Shown here one piece after another: positions 39,545 to 48,800 of a stretch of 64,000 nt of DNA (positions within the stretch are counted from its first letter, which is position 1; each line of letters begins with the position of its first letter). The stretch is taken from positions 210,296 to 274,295 of the forward strand of contig SCVW01000015.1 in assembly GCA_007244375.1 (NCBI GenBank). Reading direction: 5' to 3'. Position numbers and translations under genes: made by a program. The notes below the pieces were generated by a model that saw only the letters and a list, made by a program, of their open reading frames with translations, was not told where the DNA came from and made no database searches. This DNA comes from Smithella sp. GTDB lineage: Bacteria > Desulfobacterota > Syntrophia > Syntrophales > Smithellaceae.

Positions 39545-41842
39545 TTAATATTTTTCTTCCAGCATGCGGTATGCACCCAGTAAAGCCGAAACATTATGTT
39601 GGACGCAATCAATCCTGATGTTGGGAATGTCTGAATTTTCCTGAAAACCTCCGACAGCTTTTGCCGGCCATTTTTTCTGTTTTACAGTTTCTTCGGTGAT
39701 TTGATTTTTTAACAGGAATTGAATCCCCAGATAAATTCCGTTGAAAATAGCTTCCAGTTCTTTTTTTGTTCCAAAATCTTTGACAAGTTGATATGAGGCG
39801 GATAATCCTTCTATACGTGTGGCCGATGCTGTGGAGTAGGCAGGTTTATCAAAGCTTCCCGCATCATCATCTGAAGGATCTTTGCGTTGATCGTTTAATA
39901 TTGCTTCTGTAATTTTAAGCGCATGCTCATAGTATATTTTTTGCGGACTCAGCCGGTACAATTCATTAAGACCGTAAAGAAGCCAGTGATCTTGATTTAA
40001 CTGCTCCGGTGTTTTCCCTCCGTCTCTTACTAAAATTAGATAATGGGCTGCTTTTTCGGCCGTATCAAGCCATTTTTTATTTTTATCAATTTTGTATAGA
40101 GATGTTAATGCATAAATTGCTTCTCCCGGATAATAATTGGAGATAAAACCTGAAATTTTCTTTGTTGTAAAATTCTGTTTGTGAATAAGGAAACTTCCAT
40201 CAGATGCCTGGGTTGCTTGAATCCAGCGCGCCAGTTTTTGAGCCGTTTCCAGATACTCGCGTGTTTCTGTTACCTTTATATATTCGGCCAGCGCCAGTAT
40301 TGCTAATGCATTACCTCCTAATTTTATATTGTCGTAATCGATAGCAACCAAAACATTTTGATCTTTCACCTTTGTGCTTTTCAAGTTTCCGATCAAAAAT
40401 GTTATTACCTTTTGAATTTTTTTTAGAAGCGTTTTATCATTGGTTAGATTATAGAGCTCTACCATGGCATAGATGGTTCCGGCGTGACGCAGCATGTTGT
40501 AATATGGACTTACTTTATTGGTTGGCGGATAATATTCATACACGAAAGATCCGTCATCCCGAACGGCATTTTTCAAATATTCTCCAGCCAGAAGGAGCGC
40601 TTCCTTTATTTCCCGTGATGAAACTTTTTTATTTTCAGATTTTGTTTGCGACTGGTCTTGTACTGCGGAATAGAGATACTTTCGGGCAAGCAGCATTGCG
40701 TGAACCTGATGTTGAGTTACATCAATTCGTAAAACCGGATCATATTTGCTATTCATTACAGCGCCCAAAGCCTTGGTGTCTGAAACACTTTTCAGAAATT
40801 CATTTTCCAGGGGACTTCCTTTTTGCCAGGAAATAAGTTTGTAAAGTCCCTGATCAATGACAGAAGCGATTTTTTGAGCGGCCTGTTCATTTTTTTCCAG
40901 TCGTGCGATTTCCCAGGCGCAGTTCAATCCTTCGTGCGCGTATGCTGTATTTCTGGGGCGTTTTAGGGTTTCATGCACATCAATCATCCAGTAGGCCAGA
41001 TCAATGACGTATTGGCCAAACTGTCGATAATTTTCCCACCGTGCCTGATAGATTTCAAAAAACGACATTGAGCCCCACTGATAAAATCCTTTTGTTATGG
41101 GGCTATCCACATCTTTTTTCAGCGCTTGTTGCACGAGCACTTCATGCATTCTTGATGCTGATTGGAGAACAATAGGTTTTAATTGTTTATATCCCGAGTA
41201 CTTGACTGCTTTTACTAAGGCCAGCAGAGCTTCTCCATCAAAATAAGGCGAAGGATTACCGAAAGGTTGTCCTGTTTCCAAATTGTATGAAGAATAAAAC
41301 TGACCGTCTTTCTTACGGGCTAAAAGGAGAAAATTTACGTACTGGTCCAAATCGTCTTTGTAGATTTCTTTGATTTTTTTATCCTGAACGGTGGGAATGA
41401 AATCAATTAATGCCAGCGTTACCAGTGCTACCGTTCCCAGAGAACCGGATTTTTCTCCCGGATAAACAATAAAACGCACGTTTCCCTTGACTAGAGAATG
41501 CGTTTTAAAAAAACGCAATCCTTTTTCCATAGCTAGAAAGGTTTGCGAAGAGGGATATTCTTTGTGTGTTAAAGCAAGTCCCCACAACGCGCCGGCTTGC
41601 CTGACCTGACTATCGTAAACGGATTCCTTATGTGTTAGTAAATTGTATTCGTAAACAAAGTTACCTTCGTCTTTTTGGCTTACAAGAATGTATTTGCTCG
41701 CTAATTCAATTGATTGGTCTAAAATACTTTTGTTTAATTGTAGCGCTGAAGAGAAAGATAAAGTCTTTGCGTTTACAGAAATTGAGCCAAACGTAATGAA
41801 AAATAAAAAACAAAAAATGAGTATGGATTTTGCTTTCAGCAT
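39545..41842 (-). CDS. Large secreted alpha/alpha-barrel protein with internal duplication
   Basis: 765 residues with a signal peptide (SILIFCFLFFITFGSISVNA). The body is a string of helical hairpins with aromatic turns, like six-hairpin glycosidase or squalene-cyclase-type toroids. It is a tandem duplication: GNFVYEYNLLTHKESVYDSQ and later GSFVYEYYPPTNKVSPYYNM open the halves, and RIDVTQHQVHAMLLARKYLY (about 360-385) and RIDCVQHNVSALLGAYRMLE (C-terminus) close them. No catalytic residue can be named. Transcribed from its own promoter with the GT2 gene behind it, so glycan processing or binding in the periplasm is likely. Confidence 0.72.
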   Translation of the reverse strand: MLKAKSILIFCFLFFITFGSISVNAKTLSFSSALQLNKSILDQSIELASKYILVSQKDEGNFVYEYNLLTHKESVYDSQVRQAGALWGLALTHKEYPSSQTFLAMEKGLRFFKTHSLVKGNVRFIVYPGEKSGSLGTVALVTLALIDFIPTVQDKKIKEIYKDDLDQYVNFLLLARKKDGQFYSSYNLETGQPFGNPSPYFDGEALLALVKAVKYSGYKQLKPIVLQSASRMHEVLVQQALKKDVDSPITKGFYQWGSMSFFEIYQARWENYRQFGQYVIDLAYWMIDVHETLKRPRNTAYAHEGLNCAWEIARLEKNEQAAQKIASVIDQGLYKLISWQKGSPLENEFLKSVSDTKALGAVMNSKYDPVLRIDVTQHQVHAMLLARKYLYSAVQDQSQTKSENKKVSSREIKEALLLAGEYLKNAVRDDGSFVYEYYPPTNKVSPYYNMLRHAGTIYAMVELYNLTNDKTLLKKIQKVITFLIGNLKSTKVKDQNVLVAIDYDNIKLGGNALAILALAEYIKVTETREYLETAQKLARWIQATQASDGSFLIHKQNFTTKKISGFISNYYPGEAIYALTSLYKIDKNKKWLDTAEKAAHYLILVRDGGKTPEQLNQDHWLLYGLNELYRLSPQKIYYEHALKITEAILNDQRKDPSDDDAGSFDKPAYSTASATRIEGLSASYQLVKDFGTKKELEAIFNGIYLGIQFLLKNQITEETVKQKKWPAKAVGGFQENSDIPNIRIDCVQHNVSALLGAYRMLEEKY

Positions 41843-41913
41843 TGTTTCTCCGATGATTTTATTGTTTTGATTTAATCACACACGTTTTGATGAAAGATTG
41901 ATCTAAGATTTAA

Positions 41914-41942
41914 ATCATAGAAAGTCCCGTTTCCTATGTCAA
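41914..41942 (-). promoter_or_regulatory. Promoter of the barrel protein-GT2 operon
   Basis: Minus strand: TTGACA (41942-41937), 17-base spacer, TATGAT (41919-41914); near-consensus, 70 bases before the start codon. Confidence 0.68.
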
Positions 41943-42036
41943 GAAAATACTGACCAAAAAAGTTAGTACAACGTTGAAGTCTCAGGGATAATCAACTACA
42001 GTCTGAGGCAGAACATGACAGACAGCCGATGAAAAC

Positions 42037-43242
42037 TTATGGAAGAACTATTCCCTCCAGATAAAAACCAAACTCATCCTTTCCCTTTATCAGATTAGAA
42101 AACGGATTCGCAGAGACTGCTTTTTTGTTTGTCAGTATTTCGATTAATTTGTTGAAGTCTTTTTCATTCACGGGATGTGTTTGATAATTGGTTAGCAGAT
42201 TGTCGGTAAAGGTGGGATAAAGCCGGAAACTGACGTTCATTTTGTTGTTTTCCAATGAAAATCTCATGATCGAAATTGCGCTGTATGGCCACACACCCTT
42301 ATCTTGATAGCGTCCCGGTGAATTAAACACAAAGTTGCCCAGTGAATAAATTATCCATTTGTCTTTGTATTTTTCAATTTCCTGCATCATGTGAGCACCA
42401 TGTCCTATTATGATATCTGCGCCTGCATCGATTAGCTTTTCGGCCAAATCGGTCTGATTTTGCGACTTCCATGCATAGTTTGATCCCCAATGCGGAAATA
42501 CAACAATGAAGCCATCTTGGTTATTATTCTTGAATTCTTTTATAAGAACGGCGATTTTTTCAGGTGCAAGAAGGTTTATCCCAGGCCGTAAAGACGATGC
42601 AAAATTCGACGGAAAATCGGAACGATTTACTTGATGGCGATCTTCATATGCCGCAAATATGGCCAGTTTGATGTGCCTTTCACCGATGATTATATTTTGG
42701 ATCAGAGGAGTCGCGGCTTTATCGGCATTTAATCCGGCTCCAACGTACAAGATGTCATTGCTATCCAGTATTTTTAAGGTCTCCAGAAGCCCTTCAGCGC
42801 CGCAGTCCATCACATGGTTGTTGGCAAGAGATACAGCGTTGATGCGGTATTTTTTCATGTATCGGGGATAGACTATGGAGTCGCCGCGGTGAACCCAACG
42901 TTTAAGATTTAGATACGGTTCGATATCAACAGAAGTAACGGGAGTTTCCAAATTTATAATGGAATAGTCCACCGAATTTAAGAAAGAAGCTACTTTGATA
43001 AAAGGATAATCGTAGCCATATTTGTCATTGATTTTCCCCCCTTCTTTGTATGTATCACCGTATGAAAAATCACCACCCAGAAGGATTTTGTATCCACTGG
43101 TCCAAAATCCGTTATTGTCGGGAGGTTTTACTTGAACAGAATAGCTGCAGGCCACAATCAGGCAAAAATAAATCCATACGGCAAAAATCAGGAGATCAAA
43201 AGTAATATTTTTAGTCCTTTGCTCTTTTTCCTGAAGGAACAT
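42037..43242 (-). CDS. CapA-family (PGA_cap) metallophosphatase-like protein
   Basis: 401 residues with one N-terminal membrane segment (ITFDLLIFAVWIYFCLIVAC) and an outside CapA domain. The family blocks are all present: LLGGDFSYGD, IINLETPVT, VSLANNHVMDCG, VVFPHWGSNY, IIIGHGAHMMQ and YSLGNFVFNSPG. The Asp/Asn/His set resembles calcineurin-like metal sites. CapA proteins accompany gamma-polyglutamate or polysaccharide capsules. Here it lies between an alpha/alpha-barrel protein and a GT39-like glycosyltransferase rather than beside CapB/C ligases, so a polysaccharide role is more likely. Confidence 0.83.
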   Translation of the reverse strand: MFLQEKEQRTKNITFDLLIFAVWIYFCLIVACSYSVQVKPPDNNGFWTSGYKILLGGDFSYGDTYKEGGKINDKYGYDYPFIKVASFLNSVDYSIINLETPVTSVDIEPYLNLKRWVHRGDSIVYPRYMKKYRINAVSLANNHVMDCGAEGLLETLKILDSNDILYVGAGLNADKAATPLIQNIIIGERHIKLAIFAAYEDRHQVNRSDFPSNFASSLRPGINLLAPEKIAVLIKEFKNNNQDGFIVVFPHWGSNYAWKSQNQTDLAEKLIDAGADIIIGHGAHMMQEIEKYKDKWIIYSLGNFVFNSPGRYQDKGVWPYSAISIMRFSLENNKMNVSFRLYPTFTDNLLTNYQTHPVNEKDFNKLIEILTNKKAVSANPFSNLIKGKDEFGFYLEGIVLP

Positions 43243-43280
43243 TTTTACAAGCTCTCTGATGAAGAAATTGATCCCTATAA

Positions 43281-43310
43281 ACTATAAGTAAGTCCAATCT
43301 TATATGTCAA
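43281..43310 (-). promoter_or_regulatory. Promoter of the CapA gene
   Basis: Minus strand: TTGACA (43310-43305), 18-base spacer, TATAGT (43286-43281). It is back to back with the + strand promoter at 43343, so the 190-base gap drives both directions. Confidence 0.62.
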
Positions 43311-43342
43311 GGCAATCTTGGTTCCTCGAAACAAAATATCCA

Positions 43343-43372
43343 TTGACAAATAAAAAAAGCTTTTTCTATATT
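43343..43372 (+). promoter_or_regulatory. Promoter of the GT39-like gene
   Basis: TTGACA (43343-43348), 18-base spacer, TATATT (43367-43372). AAGCTTTTT within the spacer is part of a weak inverted repeat (AAAAAAAGCTTTTT). Confidence 0.62.
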
Positions 43373-43432
43373 CATTTCAGTAAATTGTGTTACACATAAT
43401 ATAAGGAAGCTTAAGAATCGGGAAATAAATCT

Positions 43433-45406
43433 GTGACAAAAATAAAAAAAGAAAAAAATAAAAAGGTGCTCAGTAGTGCCAAAGCTTCAATTGAAAGCAA
43501 TCTCCCTGATAATAAATTCGTCGATTCCGTATTCCTCCTACTTTTAATTATAGCCTTCGGGTTCATAATTAGAATTTTCGCCTTAATGAATCTTTCAACA
43601 ACGATCTATGCTGATTTTCTTCTCTGGGACGAACGAATATACCATTCGTTTGCCAAACAAATTGCCGATGGTACCTTTCAATCAAAGGCAGTATATGAAT
43701 TTGCTCCGCTGCCGGCTTATATCATGGCTGCGGTTTACCGTATATTTTCACCGGATATACTTTACATTCGCATATTAAACATCATTTATGGAACTCTTAC
43801 CTGTTTTATTGTGTATCTTATAACAAAGGAATTGATAAACAAAAAAGTTGCCATTCTGGCGTGTATCATTGCCTGTATCTATAAACCTTTCATTTTATAC
43901 AGTGTGGTTCCCCTTAAAGAATCTCTGTCCCTGTTATTATTTGCCTTGATGTCTTACCTGTTCATAAAAGTTATCAACCGGGAGGATTCAGTTTCAGAAG
44001 GAAGGAATAAAAATTTTTTTATTGGAATTGGATTACTCGGTTTGGTTGTCGGTATGTTATTGAATGTAAGGCCGAATGCGGTTGTGCTCGTTCCTTTCGT
44101 GATATTGTTCGTTTTATGGTACGGCTACAAGGATAGACAAGCGTGGAAATGTCTTTCCGGATATGCGGCCGTCTATGTTATCGGTTTATTGATTGCTATT
44201 TCTCCGTTCGTGATTAGAAATTATGTTGTCGCCGGAAAATTTGCTTTAACCACTACTCAATCCGGTTTTAATCTTTATCTTGGCAACAATATTAACAATC
44301 CCGATCCTTATTATCGTCCAGTTACTTTTGCTTCATCTTCCCCCTTTGAGCAGGGAATTCAGTTTACCATTGAGGCAAGCAGAAGAGCAGGCAAGAAATT
44401 GACATCTCAGGAAGCATCGGATTACTGGACAAAGGAAACTATAAGACAGGCCTTAGATAATCCGGCAGTTTTTGTGGGTAAGATGGGACAAAAAATTCTT
44501 GTTCTCGTCAACAAGTTTGAAGCCGGCGATCATTACGATGTAAACTTTCTAAGTAATTATGCAAAATTTTTCAAGATACCATTTCCCGGTTTCTGGATCA
44601 TTTTTCCTCTGTCCATGTTAGGCATACTGGCGAGTTGGAGAAACAGAAAAACAAAAGCGTTGAGTGCGGTATTATTATTTTATGGTGCAACTCTTGTGAT
44701 ATTTTTTACTAATGGTCGTTACCGTCTGCCGATGCTGGCGGTAATGATTCCTTTTGCCGCATCAGGAATTGTGCAACTTTATTCCGAGTTTACCTCGTTA
44801 GACCAAGAAAGCCCATCTTCTCAAAGTGGGGATGAATGGAAAATGAAATTAAAGCAACCAAGAAAGCCTCAGTCTTTAGGCAGGGGTCTAACGGGGTTGA
44901 CTAAAAAATATAGTTTATTTGCCAAACACTTAGCATTTTGTGGAATCTTTTTGATTGTTGCTTTTCTGCCTGTAAGAGCAACGGATGATACAACGGCATA
45001 TTATAATACTCATGCGATAATCCTTTCATCCAAGGGATACGTTAACGAAGCAATACTTTATTGGAAAAAATCTTCCGAAATGAACAAGCCTTTTTCCGAT
45101 TTTGCCAATCTGTCGCTGGCTAACCAGTATTACCGTAGAGAATTCATTCAGGAAGGGAGTAATTGTCTTAATAAGATCAGGGACGATTCCTTTGCGGCTG
45201 CGCAAAAGTATCAGATATTGGGCGATTTTTATGCTGCGAGGAAAGATCCAAAAGCCTCAATTGCCGCCTACGAAAAATCGCTTTCCATTAACTCCGGCCA
45301 GATATTGACCAGGAGAAAACTGATTGATCTATATAAGATACTGAATCCGCAGAAGACACAGGAAGAAATGGAGACTTTAAAATATGTTGAATCGTTCTAT
45401 CAATAA
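43433..45406 (+). CDS. GT39/ArnT-like membrane glycosyltransferase with C-terminal TPR region
   Basis: 657 residues, GTG start. About ten membrane segments follow a basic N-terminus; the first outer loop holds the acidic pair Asp66-Glu67 in LLWDERIYHSF, as in PMT/ArnT-type GT-C enzymes that use polyprenyl-linked sugars. FTNGRYRLPMLAVMIPFAASG is the usual end of the membrane part. A charged linker rich in Ser, Lys and Pro (about 465-500) and one more membrane helix lead to TPR-like repeats (ILSSKGYVNEAILYWKKSSE, LGDFYAARKDPKASIAAYEK) in the periplasm. The sugar donor may come from the GT2 enzyme at 38793. Confidence 0.75.
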   Translation: MTKIKKEKNKKVLSSAKASIESNLPDNKFVDSVFLLLLIIAFGFIIRIFALMNLSTTIYADFLLWDERIYHSFAKQIADGTFQSKAVYEFAPLPAYIMAAVYRIFSPDILYIRILNIIYGTLTCFIVYLITKELINKKVAILACIIACIYKPFILYSVVPLKESLSLLLFALMSYLFIKVINREDSVSEGRNKNFFIGIGLLGLVVGMLLNVRPNAVVLVPFVILFVLWYGYKDRQAWKCLSGYAAVYVIGLLIAISPFVIRNYVVAGKFALTTTQSGFNLYLGNNINNPDPYYRPVTFASSSPFEQGIQFTIEASRRAGKKLTSQEASDYWTKETIRQALDNPAVFVGKMGQKILVLVNKFEAGDHYDVNFLSNYAKFFKIPFPGFWIIFPLSMLGILASWRNRKTKALSAVLLFYGATLVIFFTNGRYRLPMLAVMIPFAASGIVQLYSEFTSLDQESPSSQSGDEWKMKLKQPRKPQSLGRGLTGLTKKYSLFAKHLAFCGIFLIVAFLPVRATDDTTAYYNTHAIILSSKGYVNEAILYWKKSSEMNKPFSDFANLSLANQYYRREFIQEGSNCLNKIRDDSFAAAQKYQILGDFYAARKDPKASIAAYEKSLSINSGQILTRRKLIDLYKILNPQKTQEEMETLKYVESFYQ

Positions 45407-45487
45407 ATGAAAAAAATTTCATGTTTTTTGTGGTGGGGGAGGTCAAAAATAGGTATTTAATTAATTGAAATTTAATTAAAATTTTTC

Positions 45488-45515
45488 TTGACACTAAAAA
45501 AAAATAGTAGATAAT
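45488..45515 (+). promoter_or_regulatory. Promoter of the autotransporter gene
   Basis: TTGACA (45488-45493), 16-base spacer, GATAAT (45510-45515). It would produce a leader of more than 300 bases. Confidence 0.55.
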
Positions 45516-45708
45516 TAAAACCATCATAATAGTGAACTGACAATAAAGATTTGTTGTCGCGGCATTCAATACCAATTCTTTAAAAATTTAGTAGTAAACC
45601 TTACCAGAAGAACTTTTTTAAGTGTTTTGCGCTCCAGCGCAGAAAGTATTAAAAAGTCATGTTCTTTCGAACGGCAAAACGAAAAGACATTTTTTGTGTT
45701 TCCAGTCA

Positions 45709-45783
45709 TTGTCCTTCAGGACAAAAATTTTTCCATCTAGTTTATTCCGGGCAGAAACGTAGGGGACAAATGCATGTTTGTCC
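45709..45783 (+). promoter_or_regulatory. Structured 5' leader of the autotransporter mRNA
   Basis: Hairpin 1: TTGTCC-TTCA-GGACAA (45709-45724), followed by AAATTTTT. Hairpin 2: GGACAAA-TGCATG-TTTGTCC (45764-45783). The arms are interchangeable: the 5' arm of hairpin 1 can also pair with the 5' arm of hairpin 2, so alternative folds are possible. The remainder of 45407-45835 contains no gene. The ribosome site is AAAGGAG at 45823-45829. Confidence 0.4.
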
Positions 45784-45835
45784 TGCTATTCCATATAAAA
45801 TTAACAATGTAAATATTTATTGAAAGGAGCGAATT

Positions 45836-48800
45836 ATGAAGAGAGAAGGTTGGATAAGATTTTTAATAGGCATTGTTTTTTGCCTGTTGATGGTTTTGCC
45901 GACATCGGGTCAGGCATCTTTATTTATTGACGGCGACTACACCACTTATGGTGTCGTTGGCCTGAATTATGAAAACAGTCCTGGTGGTAGTGGTTATTTT
46001 TGGGATGGGACTTTAACCAAAGATGCGTATATTAATGCCAATACGTATCTTGATGGACTTGCCGTAAATTCAAGCGGCTGGCGTATTTTCAACGATGGCG
46101 GCGAAGTTTATAATGGCTCTAGTTATTCCGGCCTTATTTTCGGCTATCCCTATAACCTTATATCAGGCTCTTTGTATAACAACTCCGGTTATATTGAAGG
46201 TTCGAACGGTGTCAAGATGGGTGCCGGTACTGTCACAAATAGCGGTGGAATATATGGAAATAACGGAGATGGCATCTACCAATACAGCGAAGGAGCAAGT
46301 ACTTTTACAGTTACTAATGGAGTATATATACCTTTAACTGTTGTTATCGATCCGGATACGTACGTAATGACAATCACTACCGGCACGCCTACGGTTACGG
46401 GCATCGGTACAATTGCAGGTTATAACGGAGGTATCTATTCCTACATTGGAGGAGCGGGAGCGGCAACAGTAGATAACGCCGGTCTAATTGAAGGTGGTTA
46501 TGGTGCTGGTGTAGGTCTTTACGGTAACGGGGCATCAACAGCGACGGTAACTAACACCGGTACAATTTACGGTGGATCTTACGGTGGCGGCTATGCCGGC
46601 GTCGACATCGACGGTGTGCTGACCGCAACAGTAACTAACTCCGGCACGATCGATGGTGACAGTGAAGGCGTTCGTATCGGATATACGGATACAGCAACAG
46701 TTACAAACAATTCAGGTGCAACAATCAGCGGTCAGGAAGGCGTTGATTTTTATGAAGTGGGAGATGTTACTGTAGATAATTCCGGATCGATCAGAGGCCA
46801 ATACGGCGTTGATGTTAATCACGCGGATACAGTAAATATAACGAACAAATCGGGCGGCACAATCAGGGGCCAGTACGGTATTAATATCGACGATGCGGAT
46901 GCGGTAGATATAACTAATGCCGGCTCGATCAGAGGCCAGTACGGCATTTATATTGACGACTCCGGAGATGTAAAAATAACGAATAATGATGGTGGCTCAA
47001 TCAGAGGCCAGTACGGTGTTTATGTTGAGAATACGGATTCAGCAGAGGTAATCAACAACGCCGGTGGCACGATCAGCGGTGAATACGGTATCTACATGCG
47101 AAATATCACAGGTGCGGATACTGCAACAGTAACCAACTCCGGCATAATTGACGGCGATGAAGAGGGCGTCCACATCGGATATTCTGATACGGCGGAAGTA
47201 ACCAATAATGCCGGCGGTTCGATCAACGGTTACGAAGGCGTTGATTTTTATGAAGTGGGCGATATTACAGTTACCAATTCCGGTGAGATCGGTGGTCGTT
47301 ACGGTGTCGATGTCAATCACGCGGATACCGTGGAAATTACCAATAACGAAGGCGGAGAGATTCACGGCCAGTACGGTATTGACATTGATGATGTGGAAAC
47401 GGTGACTGTTACGAACTCCGGTGAAATTAGCGGCCAGTATGGTGTCTATATTGAATACGTGGAAGATTCGGCAGAGGTAATCAACAACGCCGGCGGTTCT
47501 ATCCATGGCCAGTATGGTGTCTTCATGCAATACGTCGGAGGAGAGGATACGGCCAAGGTAACCAACTCCGGTGATATCAGTGGGCAGTTTGGCGTTACCA
47601 TCCATTATGTGGATGCGGCGGAAGTGACCAACAACGCCAGTGGAACAATTACCGGTGGTTGGAATGCTGTGGATATAGAATATGTTTTAACAGACGCAAC
47701 TCTTAGCAACGCCGGTACGATTACCGGTTACGGCGGCTACGGTTATGACGGAGAGGATGGCGATTACTATGGCTATGGTTACGGTTACGATGGTGACTGG
47801 GGCTTTGGTGGCTTTGGCGGTTATGGCGTACTCGCCTATCAGGTAATGGGAGCAGCAAATATAACGAATACCGGTACTATTACCGGTTACGGTGCTGCTG
47901 GCATCGGCGGTAATGGTGGTACTGGTGATGACTATTATTTTGAAAGCAGTGGTGACGGCGGTTACGGCGGCATGGGTATGGGTGCCTGGCTTGGTCTGGG
48001 CATCTCCGTCTCCGGTGTGGATTCTGCTTTTGTGGAAAATTCCGGAACGGTTACCGGTTACGGCGGTGATGGCTATGGCGGTAACGGCGGCGACTGGAAT
48101 GGTAGTTATTATGGATATAGTGGCAGCGGTGGTGACGGCGGTGACGGCATGGGTGGTTTTATTGGCGGTATGGGTATCGGTATCACCGAGGTAACTGGTT
48201 TGGCAGAGGTGGTAAACTCCGGTACAGTTACCGGTTATGGTGGAAACGGTATCGGCGGTTACGGCGGTAATGGTTCTTATAATTATGATGACGATGATGA
48301 CGATTATGTTGGCGGTGATGGTGGTTGGGGCTTTGGTGGTAGCGGCTACGGCGTTTCCATTGTTAATGTGGGTTCGGCAAAAGTCACAAATTCAAGCGCC
48401 CTTACCATCAACGGTATCGGCGGAAACGGTGTCGGCGGTAATAGCGGCGTTGTTTACTATAGTGATGATGACGATGATATTAGCGGTGACGGCGGTTCTG
48501 GTGTAGGAGCTGCCGGCTACGGCGTATTCATCACGAATTGGGTAGATGGTTTTGGCCCACTTGACGATGACGATGATATGGTAACTCCAATGGAAACCGC
48601 TATGGTAATTAACTCCGGTATCATCAACGGCACCGGTGGTAACGGCATCGGCGGCGACGGCTATTACGGTGGTATTGGTTTTGGCGCAGAAGGCTACGGC
48701 GTTTACATTGACAATGCACAGACCGTAACTGTAGATAACTCCGGCACAATCAACGGCATTGGCGGAGACGGTTATGGCGGAATGGGTGAATACGGCAATA

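Noticed and set aside
44805..44910. Low-complexity linker in the GT39-like protein, with a segment near 44884 resembling GGCCTAACGGGG at 38381
   Set aside because: Match is only about a dozen bases, in frame and compatible with a disordered linker; not enough to call a repeat insertion.
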